Of a stretch of 64,000 bases of DNA, positions 37,976 to 50,710 are shown piece after piece. How positions within the stretch are numbered: the stretch's first letter is position 1; each line of letters starts with the position of its first letter. The DNA lies in assembly GCF_905475345.1 (NCBI RefSeq), contig NC_066586.1:8468400-8532399 (forward strand), given 5' to 3'. Below the pieces are notes generated by a model. That model was not told where the DNA came from. It saw nothing but the letters and a program-made list of their open reading frames with translations, and ran no database searches. The position numbers and the translations under genes were made by a program. The DNA comes from Vespula vulgaris (taxonomy: Eukaryota > Arthropoda > Insecta > Hymenoptera > Vespidae).

Positions 37976-38041
37976 CTTTGCCGATGGACAAAGATGCCAA
38001 ACACGTCAGGATAGTGGAAAGAATCAGAGATCGAGAAAAGA
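37976..38041 (+). other. Candidate 66-nt internal exon, weak
   Basis: An acceptor-like cggtttccttttag precedes, and GTAAAG follows as donor. The register that is open encodes LPMDKDAKHVRIVERIRDRE, charged and unlike the hydrophobic chance frames nearby. Length and phase match the candidate at 35309-35374 (two bases of a split codon at the start, one at the end). No family is recognised, and chance remains likely. Confidence 0.12.
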
Positions 38042-40130
38042 GTAAAGAATACGTTCACCTGTCTATACTCTCATCGATACTCGAGTATCTTGGAATTTCC
38101 TCTTTTTCCGTTTTATTCTTTTCTTTGGAGCTTTTATTTTCTTGTACCATTTTTTTCACATTGGCGTAACAATTGTTTACAATTATTTATTTAGCTTTTG
38201 ACCTCCTTAGTATGAACGGCTTTCATTCGATGACTTTAAATCTAAATTATCATCTATTGGATTATAAAGTAAATTCTATTGATTTCGAATTTGCTAAGTA
38301 AAAAATTGATAAAACATTATAAAAAAAAATTACATAAAATAATTTTTGCAATCAAAAATGCTACATCCGATTTTTTTCAAAATCGTTGAGCATTATATAA
38401 TAAAACAAAATATGATGGTAAAAAAAAAGATGGCACCGAACATTTTTTAAGAAGTTAAGAAATTAATTGAACTTGTTAATAATAATATGATTTGACGTCG
38501 AATTGTGAGAATAAATTGGAAATATAATCTTAGCATCTTTAAATAAATATATAGAAAAATATTTTTTTCTTATCTTTTAAATATGACGTTTAATGACTTC
38601 ATTATTACAAAAACTCGATATCACAAGTAATTATCAAAGTCCAATAATGAAAGTCTAAAACGTATTCTCTGCATCAATATGATAAGATCTTCTATCGTGA
38701 TATCCATCAAAATAAAAAAAGAAACCAACGTCCTCGGTAGTCGACTTCCCTAATATCTTGTAGAAGCGTCCCTTTCGTGTTTCAACGTATAGCAAGCACT
38801 GAGTTTACGAGCGAAAGACGACGTCAGCCTGCAGCGACAGCTGTCATGTGCGGGAAATTTGCTTGCAAGAACGATTTCTCTTTAATGTCAAACTCTAAAC
38901 GTTTCTCACCTCGTACGTAGCCATTTCCTAAGTTCGTGACACTTTCGGTAAAGCGATCTATTTTTCGATTTCAAATCGCGGTCGATATTTGGACCGCAAA
39001 TCGATCGAGTTTATTATTTGTATGAACGTGAATGTAAGAATGAATGTAAAAAATATCCATTACCAGTCGTACCTATTTTATTATAATTTTTTTTTTATAT
39101 TTAGATTACGTTTATTAATTTGTGCTTTTTTCTAATTACTTCACTTTTATTTTATTAATGTATACATATTATTTTTTTGTGTATATTAATTTTTTTTTGA
39201 ACTGATAATATTTTTTTTTGAATTGATAAATATTTTGACATTCGAATAATGAACGAAATTATAAATAAAAATGCCACATAGATTTAATTTTTCTTCATCC
39301 TTAATAGAAGCGAATAATTGTATTTGATTGTGTCTCCGATTAGCTGACGTTTTAAATCGCATGCAACTTTAATTATCAATATTTATATAGATAATTTAAG
39401 CGATCAATAAAAATCTATGAAGAGTACTTCCTTTTCTTTTGTATTTACTAGCTCATCTCTCAAAATGTCTGTTAGGACGTATCATATCGTTCACATTCCA
39501 TCATTTTTTATCGTAGAACGGTTTCACGCTCTCTTGTTCTCTTCTTTCCTTCTTCATTCGTGCGTTATATCGAATTTTGTTCGGGCCTTGCCGAAATCGA
39601 TATACCTTGAATTTTCAATTCTTCGAAACAAAACGAGTGAAAAAGTTCTTTCAAAAAATCTAGGTATCATTCAGTTCTTTTCAATATTTTTAACAGTGTA
39701 GAGACTACTGTACTTTTAATAAATTTAACTGGCCTATCTATATTCTCTTTTTATTCTTTTTTATGTTACTATTATGTAATTAAAAGAAATCTGTAGCATG
39801 AATTTTTCGTTAAATTAAAAGACTGCCATTGCCTTCCAAAGATATTTTTGTATATAAATAAATAAGATTTGATTTCACGATTGTATAAAATAATTAATTA
39901 ATTAATTAATTTATTTATTTATTTATTCGGATCTCGATAAAAATGTACGCAGTAACAGTGAAAATTTTGATAAAGAGAATGGTTTAAAACTACATACGGA
40001 TAATATGAAAACGTTAATACGATGTAACGTAATAACATATACAAAAGAAAACCGATGCTAATGAAATGAATAATTAACAGCTGATAAAGGATCGAAAACA
40101 ATATTATTATTATGATAAATGAGAAAATAG

Positions 40131-40133
<3 letters not shown>
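38042..40133. other. Non-coding DNA with one conserved-looking patch
   Basis: Bases 38770-38900 are CpG-rich, with a self-complementary gacagctgtc containing an E-box (CAGCTG) and a second E-box (CATGTG) five bases on, within gacgacgtcagcctgcagcg-type sequence; a possible enhancer. The rest is AT-rich. TTTA and AATT runs lie at about 39893-39926. Confidence 0.5.
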
Positions 40134-40193
<60 letters not shown>

Positions 40194-40240
40194 GGAGGGA
40201 GGGAGGGAGGGGAGAGAGAGAGAGAAAGAAAGAAAGGGAA
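40134..40240. repeat. (GA)n-(GGGA)n microsatellite
   Basis: About 57 bases of uninterrupted GA change to GGGA units (gggagggagggagg) and back to GA/GAAA. It is the only array here where GA shifts to GGGA. Confidence 0.95.
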
Positions 40241-43113
40241 GAAAAGTATGAATACCAAATAATTAATTACAACGTAACAATAGGGCTGAGAGTAACTTTC
40301 AGTAGAAACTAGCTCTCAACAATGATACGGATTTCGCAGTGCCCACGTTTGTTGGGAAACTCGAAATATAACCCAAGTCCTATCGCTATATACCAGACTT
40401 TTCCGAAGTTGAAGCGTGCTAAGTCTCGTTGCACCGTTGCAGCTTGACTTCACAGCGAAGTTTCAGAAGGTTGAATCGCATCAGTATGAAAAAAACTATC
40501 GTTAACGGTAGAATTTAAAAGCTGGGAATTCGTAAAACTTAGTACATCATTCGTAAGATATTTTCCATTATATTCTATAGAAAATTATAATAACAATAAT
40601 CAAATATGCGGTTAGTACGTTCATTATCGTGATTACGTGTACGTGTGTGCTTGTGTGTGTATGTATGTATGTATGTGTATGTGTATGTGTGTGTGTGTAC
40701 GAGTTTAGTTAATTACATATGTTCCACATCGAAATTTTACCTCGAGGATAATAACGAGTTTCATTTTATCAAGAACGCTTTTGAGATAGGAATTCATAAA
40801 AAGGTACTACCTTTCGTTCTCTTCCCATTCTCGTTTGGTATGTTATTATAATTCTTCTCATATAATAATTTATCGATATATTTGTACGCAATTATATACG
40901 CGTAGAGATTTTATATTTAAATAGACAGATATATTTGAATAGATTTTATATTTAAACAGATAGATATATTTAAGAAAATATATTAATAAATGCAGGAATA
41001 AAATACAGAAAGAAAGATTAAAGTAAAAAAAGGAGTTATCGGTATAGTGCGTGATGATACTACTTTTCGTCATATGTCTTTTCACAATCGTAGCTTGTCA
41101 ACTTATCGTTGTACCGATTTGGGTGTCTTATCTCATCCACTCCATATCATCGTCACAATCAGACTCGCTCAAACGCATCAGCCATGTACACATTGCTTGT
41201 TAGTCAGACGTAAGTACTCACTTACAACCACACAATATACATACAACTGGAATTACCTTACTCTCCTATATTTTAGATACAAAAGCTTGGCATAAAAATA
41301 TACTTCTGCGATCTCAATTATTATTATTGCAGGCATATAATAAAAGAATCTAAATCACTAAGTGTTATTTGATAAAACGTACTTGATAAAAGGAAACTGA
41401 TGAAGGATGTACAATGTACCATTCTCCGCGAAAACGCATCTGATATCGCAGATATTATCGAGTAGTCTGAATGGAGTTTCGTTTTTCCTCGCTTCAATGC
41501 GATCAGCAGTAAATTCTTTCACGAATGAACACATTCCACGAGATATAGCTATGCGAAGTTTTATCAGATTTAGATTACTCCGAATCATTACTCCACGAGT
41601 TGCTTTTCGTGAATCGTCGAATTAAACGAACGATCGATTACCAGCATGTATGTATTTTCTATAGGAATGCTATTAATTGCTTCGAGAGTTTGATTATTTT
41701 TGATATTTTGTAAGCTTTATAATTACAGGAAAAAAAGAGATTAAAGAAAAAAGAAATTCTGGTCGTGATTACAGCATACGTGCAAATATAATATAAAATA
41801 AAACAATATATAACTTAATGATTTATCAATAATTAATCTCAGCAATTTTAACGAATACAATATTCTCGCAAAACTTTAAGTCTTGTATTTTTCGCATGAA
41901 ATCTCGAATAGAACAAATCTATTAGGTAGATATATTTCCAAAAAGTTTCCTCAATATCCCTGCCGATATTTTTTTTCAATAATGTAACTTGTATGCTTCT
42001 CTCCCGTCCGAACTTTTCAATTTCCGTGATTCTCTGACGCTTTCGACAACTTTTTCCCTCTAAAAAAAGGGGGGAAGATAGTAAAATAGATATGAGTAGG
42101 GTGGTGAGCAAAGGAAACGCAGAAAGTAGAGGGAGGAATTCGACCAGAGGGAAGAAAAAATTTCGAGTCTCCTAAATATGTGTGTGTTATAATGGTGTCA
42201 TGGAATTCTTGATAGAAATGAGGAAAAAAAATGAAGGTGAAATTCTTCGACCCATTAATGGCAGATGAAAAGAAATTATTCTGCATTTGGGATGATATAA
42301 TAGAGAAGAAAAAAAAAATCAATCGCTAAAAAGGAACGAAACGACATTTGCAAAGTAGCATTACGAAAACATATACAAAATAAATTGATAAGGCAATGGT
42401 AATCTTCCGAAATATATTCCATTAGTTGGTTCCATTAGTTTATGTGAATTAATTTCTAAATAATATTACATAAGCACGAAGAAATATTTTTTTCTTTTTC
42501 TCTCGATTCAATTTTTTTCACTTTTGCTTTGTTTTCAAAAATTTTCCGACTAAAACTAATATCTGTACGTTCGAAGGATTAACGAAATACATATTTTCTT
42601 TTTTTCTTTTACGCTATGAAAGTTATCAATTTTCTCATCCTCCTTTGACAGTTACTGCCTGTCAATCTTTCGCAACGACGAAAGAAGAAACAAGTTTTAT
42701 CGAAGGATATCACCGTTCGAACATCTTTTACGATTTCCTAATTAATTTTTTATTCGAGCGTTTCAGTCTTTCCTCACTACCCTTTCTCCATCCAATCCAC
42801 CTTTGATCACGAAGCAAAGGTAGGACGTCGTAATTACTTAAGTTTCGAGTTGGATGCGAATTTCTATTTGATTTTGTTGTCTTAACTTTTAACGGAAATT
42901 GATGTAACGGCCCTTTTATCCTCTCCCTTTTCTATTTAAACGTTACGCGTCAATTTTACCGAGATATGTTTTCATCTTTTGCATCAAAAAGGTATTTACC
43001 TCAAACAGAAATATTATATCAAAATCAAAATATCCGTCGTATCATAATTTTGTAGAAATAGGAAAATAATTAATGTTTCTTTTAAACAAAAATAAAAAAA
43101 CAGAAATAAAATA
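40241..43113. other. Non-coding DNA, no supported gene
   Basis: A GT/GTAT array lies at 40636-40700. Two copies of a 35-bp unit (gattttatatttaaa.aga.agatatattt) start at 40907 and 40942. Bases 40320-40490 are of balanced composition without a supported frame. Open frames at 41047-41295, and on both strands at 41358-41625, have no motif. A purine-rich patch lies at 42055-42160. Confidence 0.5.
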
Positions 43114-43124
43114 AAGAGAGAAAG

Positions 43125-43168
<44 letters not shown>

Positions 43169-43205
43169 GAAGAGAGAAAAAAGATGAAAATTTTTTCATA
43201 TGCTC

Positions 43206-43261
<56 letters not shown>
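43114..43261. repeat. (GA)n and (AT)n microsatellites
   Basis: A GA tract (43114-43178) is followed, after 28 bases, by about 55 bases of alternating AT (43207-43261). Confidence 0.95.
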
Positions 43262-43263
<2 letters not shown>

Positions 43264-43390
43264 CAACAAAGCAATGTATTTTAATTTATTTTGAAAAGAA
43301 CCTTCCCGTAATAATTTAACTAAAAAGAATCGAGAATTATCAGCTCTCTGAGCCGATTTATTTCGAAAGAGGCAAAAAATGACTCAGAAA

Positions 43391-43392
43391 AG

Positions 43393-43427
<35 letters not shown>
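43391..43427. repeat. (GA)n microsatellite
   Basis: About 37 bases, nearly pure GA. Purine-rich sequence (gaggaagaggaagaag) continues near 43510-43545. Confidence 0.9.
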
Positions 43428-43428
<1 letters not shown>

Positions 43429-43741
43429 TGAAAGGATTTAAAAAATACGATAGATTTTAAAAACTTCGATTAACTTTTAACGTAAATCGAAGGATAACGA
43501 GGAAGACGATGAACTAAGAGGAAGAGGAAGAAGAAAAAGAAGTAAAGAAAAGTGAGGCGTGAACTTTCAGGCTTCGTCTCCGCTGATCTCACCTTCTAGT
43601 GGACCGCTTTAATTAAGGCAGGCATTAACTCGCGTTAAGTATAATTATTTCGTTTCGCAAACGAAGAAACGTGACTTTAATATACACGGCAATTTTAATT
43701 CGAGACAATTAGATCGGTCAGTTTAAGTATCTATAGTATTA

Positions 43742-43775
43742 TCTCTCTCTGTCTCTCTCTCTCTCTCTCTTTCTT
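43742..43775. repeat. (CT)n microsatellite
   Basis: About 34 bases of CT with one GT. Confidence 0.9.
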
Positions 43776-45317
43776 ATTCTTATTACGATATTTCCTTAAA
43801 AATTACGATTTCGTTTCAACTAAAATACTCTCACTACTTTCGAATCCATTCCTCGTCTCTCACGACTTAGTCGGCTTTGCACAAGTTAATCTCTTAAAGC
43901 TCGAAATTTGTTATTTGTTTTGAAGGATTCTCAACCAATCTTTGTATTTTTTTCCTTTTTCTGTTCTTTCCTTTCTCTCGCCTATCCCTTTCGTTCATTT
44001 TAGCGTGTTTTTACAGAACCTTAATAAATCCTGAAACGCCGTTTGTCGTTACATCTGTAAAGAGAGGTATGAATATTGTAAAATAAAACTTCTGTTTCTT
44101 ACTTTTGTAGTTGAGGTTTCAAATTGCTTATTTAAAATAAGACAAAAGGAAAACTTTTTTGTTCGTTTCTATAAAAATGCATTCATCTAAATATATATAT
44201 TATTATACATTTAAAATAAAAAGGATACGACTATTATGCTCGTTTCTAGGATAATACATACATACATTAATATAACGTGGTATATATTGTTCATAGTACG
44301 AAACGTTTTTGAACTTTATTACTATCGATCGAGAACTTGGTAAACGCTGTGGAGAACCCAAAGAGAAATCTCGAAAATATGGATGAGACGAAATCTCGAT
44401 GTATCGTTCATGAAAATAAACACAACGGAAAATGACAATAATAATAACAATAATTGCAACATTACTAATAATGATAATTATTAAGAGTTCGTATACCACG
44501 AGAATCCATTTGTTCATATGGTAACATTTATATAATCCCTCAGGGAACGCTTAAATATTGAAATCCGTTATATTATCGAAAATTCGATAGAAGGTCAAAA
44601 ATAATAACAATGGAAATAAAAAAAGAAAGTAGTCATGGATTTTAAAACGAGAAGATTTAAAAATATCGAATGAAATACGTCATAGGATATAAGCGTTTAC
44701 GCTCGTCGATAAAATATCTACGTTTGGTGTAGCAAAGGAAAGATAGAAGTATGTGGGTATAGCATAAAGAAGATGGTACAACGATAAAAGAGATAGTACG
44801 AACGTGAGGAGAATAGTGTTCGGTGCAAAATTGGAGCAAAGATGTCATAATTTGAAATCTTAGAAACGTCCGAAAGTAACCAAAGGATCATTCAAAAAGT
44901 GGAACGTCCTCCGTTATAAAATTCTTGAAATGATCTTATAAATGGCCAACGAAATTTTTCGCTTTCTTCATTTTTTTCGATTCTCTCTTTTCCTTTTTCT
45001 TATTATTTTCCTCACTTTGTAAGAAAATCTTGAAAACATAAAGGGAAAGGATTCGTGAGAAGACGAAAGAAAAATATGTTGAATGATAGGGTTTATCGCT
45101 AAAACAGAAAAACAGGAAGGAAGATAAAGATGGTACAAACTAAAATAAAAAAGAAGAATTTTGTCGTGCGAAATGCATTTTTTCGAGAGTCACGAGTATA
45201 AACGCACTCATCTACGTCTCCGCGAGTTCGTGTTTTGAATTTTTCAAATTCCGGAACAACTTCCTGCAACACTTCCGCCTGAAAGGAAGCTCGTGATTCG
45301 GAAGCTTGCTTCTTAGT
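43776..45317. other. Non-coding AT-rich DNA, no supported gene
   Basis: Open frames on the minus strand at 44203-44517 and 44657-44848 show no motif. The patch 45180-45310 is a little more balanced. Nothing recognisable. Confidence 0.6.
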
Positions 45318-45374
45318 TTCTTTCTCTCTCTCTGTCTCTCTCTGTCTCTCTTTGTCTCTCTTTGTCTCTCTCTC

Positions 45375-45427
<53 letters not shown>

Positions 45428-45436
45428 TTTGTTCTC
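45318..45436. repeat. (CT)n compound microsatellite
   Basis: About 119 bases of CT with regular TCTCTG/TTTG interruptions in its first half (ctctctgtctctctctgtct), giving a higher-order period of about 12, and pure CT in the second half. Confidence 0.95.
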
Positions 45437-46968
45437 TGTAACTAAAATCTTGAAACATCTCGCAAGACAAAACGTACGAGTAAAATAATAAAATATACTT
45501 TATGTTAAGGAATCAAAATTGTATATATGTACGGACGAAATCCAATATAACTTGTTTCTTATGAATTCTATAACAATTTTATATTACATCATTGTCTATA
45601 AAAAGACCAGATGTAGAAAAAGATCAGATGTAAAACTTCTCGATCATCAACTTTAATAAAACTTCTTCGATCTGTATTGTACTTCAACAAAACTTGAGCA
45701 ATATGATTTTAACGATTTCAGGAAGGAATGAAGTATGAAGTGAAATAAACGGAATATTATACACACACGCGCGTATACATCAACTTTGATCATTCTAAAA
45801 ATTCATCAAATATGAAAAGTCTCGAAATTTCGTTCTTTGTTCACTTTTTTAAAACAAATCATGCCAATAGATCAGAATATACGTGAAAGTCAACTTTATT
45901 GAAAAAAAATCGATACTTAAATTTCTATAAAACTTCAAATAACTTTTCTTCGTAACATTTTTCAATCATCTAAACTCGTATTTGCATTGGAAATAAGTGT
46001 CAATTGACTGTTGCATTACGTTACTAAAGGAATAATAAAAAACAAAAAAAAAGAAGAAAAATAAAGAGTGTCGAAGATGAAACGAAAGAAAGTAACTTGG
46101 CAAGGAAACGAATAGAACGAAATTGATTTGACTCTTTTAAGAACAGCCAGCCACCAGTTTTGCCTCGACTCGATCCTTCCTTGCTCGACAGCGTTAGAGT
46201 TTATGTTGTCGCTACATCAAACACTTCTTCTCGTTCGGTTGGCACTCCTCGTTCCTTGGCAAGTGTACATCTACGAGAAGAGCACTCGGTACGACACCAT
46301 TCAATTTTCTTGAAAATTCGCAGAACACCGCCGTCTAGTTGACTATACGGATGTTGGATGTCGAGTATCTTCCGAACTTTTGTGTCTTAACGTTGATTCT
46401 TTCTTATTTTATAAAGTGAACAAATATTCTCTGTATTGAATAGAGTCTATGATTATATGTATACAAAAAGTGAATATTGAAATATTCTAGAACATTTTTT
46501 CTTTAATGTTTTTTATTCATTCTTTACTTAAAAATTATTATTTCAAAGATCATAGTTAATTTTGTCATAGGTGGTTTCAATTCAGTATATTATTTTTTAT
46601 TATAGAGAATAATATGAGAATTATGAAAATTGATTTTTGTTGTGGTTGCAAGTAACATCGCGACGGTTAAAATAAATAAATGTATTATATTTTGATAATC
46701 TTTTAAGGATTAACTTTATATTATTTTGCTAAAATTTGGAAGATTTTTACCGGAGGTCTTTTTTAACGAACGATGTCTCGAGACTAATAAGTAACATATC
46801 TTTATAAAAGTCGACTAACTACAATTTATCGACATGGAGATATACCTACTCGAAATATGGACAACGAAATCCATCCCTTTTGTTGTCGGTTTTTCTGCTA
46901 TGTCCATGGACCGACTATACGTCATTGTTTAATCGTGAAAAAGAGCTCTCGGTGCGCCTCTTGTGTCG
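45437..46968. other. Non-coding DNA, no supported gene
   Basis: A pair of 16-bp units (gaccagatgtagaaaa / gatcagatgtaaaact) is at 45605-45635, and the phrase catcaactttaat/gat recurs near 45647 and 45779. Bases 46130-46345 have balanced composition, with two overlapping open frames that begin near 46128 and 46160; neither has a motif. Confidence 0.5.
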
Positions 46969-47090
46969 ATGGACGACGTAGAAAAAATCAACGACTCGAC
47001 AGCTATCCATTCGCGTAACGAATGCGTTGGAATTATTGAACGATCAAATCTACCCCCTGGCGGAGGAAAGAAGATTCAATGTAGAAAGGT
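46969..47090 (+). other. Coding-like open stretch, possible first exon
   Basis: From ATG at 46969 about 40 codons use a varied, hydrophilic residue mix (it includes NDSTAIHSRNECVGIIERS and LPPGGGKK). The DNA is less AT-rich than its surroundings until about 47130, where it runs down to an AT microsatellite. A GTCACT after aaag at about 47090 is a poor donor. No domain is recognisable. It could be a short first exon, a uORF or chance. Confidence 0.18.
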
Positions 47091-47175
47091 CACTCGAAAG
47101 TGGTCGGTTGTTTTGAGAATTTTTTACTTTTGTTTATCGGATAAACGTCGTTCGACAATCTTCGCGATAATATAC

Positions 47176-47176
<1 letters not shown>

Positions 47177-47222
<46 letters not shown>
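47177..47222. repeat. (AT)n microsatellite
   Basis: About 46 bases of alternating AT. Confidence 0.95.
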
Positions 47223-47223
<1 letters not shown>

Positions 47224-47448
47224 TTTTTACAGATGTTTATTTTACATTTCTATAGAGATGTGTATTTTATGAGTATGTAGTACATATATTGAATATATAC
47301 GTTTGTTTTATATTATTTATCTGTATTTTTTTTTAAGCATATCTATAGTTATATCACTAAATTCAAATATTTATGATAACGTTACTTGTGTATATTAATT
47401 TATACATAAGTGCATAAAATATTATGTTATATGTATAATATATGTTAT

Positions 47449-47457
47449 GCATATACA

Positions 47458-47502
<45 letters not shown>

Positions 47503-47510
47503 ATATATGT
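47449..47510. repeat. (AT)n microsatellite
   Basis: About 60 bases of AT with atacatatatgta at the left edge. Confidence 0.95.
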
Positions 47511-48199
47511 ATGTAATATGTATAAAATATTTATACATCGTATATTAAAGCTCGACATATTCGATAAAATGAAAATTACTTGGATTTTATGAACCTCTGG
47601 GATAACGATTTTGATTGATCGACGGACCTCGACCCAATGCGTCTTCTGGCAATTAAAATTTCCAGTCTCTCGCGGCGTAACTCGCGACACTGGGTATTGA
47701 TTCAAAGCTTCCATAAAATAAATGCGATCTATCAAAGCCGTGGTTCTCGTTACTTCATTCGCTTCCATCTCTCCTCAGGCCCACCTTCTCACCACCCATT
47801 GCTCGCACCTTCTCAACGTCAGCTCTTTCGAAATGTGATTAATTAATAACTAATAAATTTTAGAAATTATGCTGCTCGAAAATTTCAACAAATTCGATTG
47901 ATTAATTAATGAAAACTACTACGAATTATTTTAATTAAAAATAATATATATAATTTTCACTTGACTTGACGCTTAATTAGTATTAATTTTTAATTTTATT
48001 AATATTTATTTCAACACCTGCTAAAAATCCATCAAAAATCCTTCTCTCTCTCTCTCTTTCTCTCTCTCTCTTATTATACAACGTTTATCAATTACTAACT
48101 AAGTATGTGTTTCGGTTTTCTTTTTATCGAAAAAAATTACAATCGTAGCTGAGAATGACAAGCGTATCGTAAAAAAAAGAAAACAAGATCGAGAATCTC
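47511..48199. other. Non-coding DNA, no supported gene
   Basis: Bases 47590-47840 are more balanced, with open frames on both strands lacking motifs. A CT tract lies at 48041-48071. Confidence 0.5.
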
Positions 48200-49482
48200 C
48201 ATAGAATTTAATGAAGTCGACCTTATTGCTCTTGCAAACGTGCTTCGCTTTGTCCATTCATCGTTGACGAACCACGCGAAGAAGAAAAGCTGGCTGGAAC
48301 GATATTTCTTTTAGGTCGTACATCGTCATGTGCCGGCTGTAGTAACGTTATTGTTGATCCTTCAGACGACTTTATCGTGACTCGTTATCGTTACCTGTGT
48401 ATTCGCGCCTGTGTACGTGTGTTTGTCTGTATATGTAAGCGCAACTGCAGTCGTTGATCGAATACGATTAAGTTTACGAAGAAAAGAAGGCAGTTGTGCT
48501 CTTAGGACAAAAAGGGGGAGAAAAAAATATTGAAACGATCAAAATTGGAAAGAGAATTCTCTCTTTCTTCCTGGTTCGCTCTTAAAGGATAATAATTGGA
48601 CCAAAGAAAGTGGTGAGAGAAGGAGAGAGAAAAGTTCCAAACGATTTCACATATATACTTTTTTCTCTCTCTTTCTCTCTCTCTCTCTCCCTCTCTCAAC
48701 GAAATTTCGAAAACTTTGAGAAAAATTCATATCCTCGCATATCGATAGTCAAGATTCGCAGTGAATCGGCCGCTCAAGAACATCGTGAGTATCTGAGAAG
48801 AAGAAAGGAAAGAGGAAAAGAAGGAGTATTCTTTTCTTCGCCAACGACGTGGAAGGAAGACGGAATAGAGAGCGAGAGAAAGAAAAAGTGAAAAAGGAAA
48901 AAGAAAGAAGGATGAAGAAATAAACGAATCAACCTCGCATATCTCCTCTTCGAAAAGTGGAAAGAAGGATAAGAAGAGAGGTGGGGCGGAGTGAAAGAGG
49001 AAAAATTCTTTCGTATCTTCCGTAAAATCATATCAAGTGCGTCTTTGGATACGGATCGAGGCCATCTTTCCTTTTCGATATCGATTCGGGCGCGGTCGAT
49101 TCACTGCCAGATGACTTTACGAAGGGTCCACGAGGACTCGCCCGACGTTTCGTCCTCCATATTCGAGTATGAGGACGTGATAAAGTTATAATAATTCACG
49201 AATGGCCATGCGATGAGAATAATATATTATTATATTTACACATCCTTACCCTGGCCCTCCATACAGAGATATTCATATACATAGATATATTATATATATA
49301 TACAGATTCAAACAGAGAAAGGATATATTAAAAGGATATACGAATGTTTTGCATCCACTTCAATAGAGTGGTTGTCGTTATTGTTTGTTAAGCGTACTGT
49401 TCATTGATAAGATAAGAGAGAAGGAGAGAGAGAGGAAAGATAGAAAGGTGCATACAGAGAAAGCACCGATATCGAAGGAAAA
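48200..49482 (+). promoter_or_regulatory. Possible promoter / 5' UTR region of the membrane-protein exon
   Basis: Composition rises in CpG and GC at 48215-48480 and again at 49010-49200, upstream of the start codon at 49483. A CT tract (48661-48698) and long purine-rich DNA (48790-49000) lie between. A plus-strand frame ending in a double stop at about 49190 contains SPDVSSSIFEYEDVIKL; it could be an upstream ORF or an unrelated exon. Any transcription start and any 5' intron are unknown. Confidence 0.2.
48661..48698. repeat. (CT)n microsatellite
   Basis: About 38 bases of CT with TTT and CC interruptions. Confidence 0.9.
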
Positions 49483-49674
49483 ATGGCGATGGTAATATCA
49501 CCCCGTAGCAAAATCGTTACATTGGCCTTGCTGATTGGTATTATAACACTCGTCGCTTTGATCATAACCGGTGTAATCGGTTTTTGGCACAAAACTGAAA
49601 AGCCACCGAACAACGGAACGAAGATGGTCAGCAGCAGACTTCAACAGTTCACCGGTTACACTGCCACGAAACAC
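49483..49674 (+). CDS. First exon of an unidentified single-pass membrane protein
   Basis: The ATG at 49483 sits in a strong context (gaaaaATGG). It starts 64 codons that end in frame at a consensus donor (cacGTGAGT), so the exon is 192 nt and phase 0. Residues 1-10 are short and basic (RSK at 8-10). Residues 11-34 form one uninterrupted hydrophobic segment (IVTLALLIGIITLVALIITG then VIGF). Residues 35-64 are hydrophilic, with an NGT glycosylation sequon at 44-46. The layout suits a type II signal-anchor protein with the bulk of the chain outside the cell or in the secretory lumen; many ectopeptidases and transferases begin this way. Reading on past the donor soon enters an AT microsatellite, as expected for intron. 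The family cannot be named from this exon. A cleaved signal peptide is an alternative, but the segment is long for one. Confidence 0.5.
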
Positions 49675-49724
49675 GTGAGTAAACCGATACAAGACTTTAT
49701 CAGCTTTTCATCGTCCATAAGTAA

Positions 49725-49726
<2 letters not shown>

Positions 49727-49760
<34 letters not shown>

Positions 49761-49786
49761 TTATTTATTTATTTATTTATTTATGT
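49727..49786. repeat. (AT)n-(TTAT)n microsatellite
   Basis: About 30 bases of AT turn into seven TTAT units. It would lie about 50 bases inside the first intron of the candidate membrane-protein gene. Confidence 0.95.
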
Positions 49787-50710
49787 ATAGATAAGTACTT
49801 ACGTTCAACAAGAGGTGTAGCCTTTCAAGAGATGCTGCTGCGATTACATATATGCTTAAACGCGTTTTGAATTACATACACATGGATATACGTAATTACA
49901 CCCGTCCTATATGCATGTATACCGAGATTTGAAAAAACGCGGACTTGGATGGCTTAACGAGAATTACATTTCGAGTGTGTCTAACGCTCGTACTTCCCTG
50001 ACCCTTCACACGAATGTGATAATACGCAGCCCGTAACACACCTAGAGTTTACAGTTTTAACTTCCTCCCTCTCTCACGTCCCTCGTATCGAATAGTGTTA
50101 ATCCCTCTTGATCCTCGTTATTCCGTAGAATCGATAACACTTGTTCCGTTCCATGAAATTTCGTTTCGTTTTCGAACTCTATCCGCTACCTCTTTGTATT
50201 GCGCGTTTACCCTTTCAAAAAGAGTAGATTAAATTTGATAGATATCTGTTAAATATTACCACAATGAAATTCGTTCGAGGTTGATAAATCTATACGACTT
50301 GTTTAACTTATAGGGTAAGAAAAGTTAGAGAAAAAAAATGATTCGTCACGTTAACAAATTTATACAAATAGTTGTGTTAGATTTTCGTTTCTCATTAACA
50401 TTTCTACATTTTCCGTTGAACTTCTTAATCTCGTTTCTTTTTTTTCCAAGAAACCGAGAAAAGTAGTGAGCATTGCCTCTTGACCTTTAACGTGCTAACA
50501 CCATCATCCTCTGCTCTTTCACGAGCACGTCGTGGCACATTTAAAGCCACTACCATCTTCCTTCTCATCTCCTTCTATTACTCTCCTCGAAGATCTAACC
50601 ACGTCCGAACCTTCGTAACACTCGAAAACAGCGGAGGTTTAAAAGGTGGAAACCCGACCGACGACGAATCGGATTCTCAGCATAGCTTGCTTCGACATTC
50701 GCATTCCAGG

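Noticed and set aside
37530..38000. 156-codon minus-strand frame
   Set aside because: It runs through a TA and a GA array, and the rest is Phe/Leu/Lys/Ile-rich as expected by chance.
45099..45488. 123-codon minus-strand and 60-codon plus-strand frames
   Set aside because: Both are Arg-Glu or Leu-Ser translations of the CT/GA array at 45318-45436.
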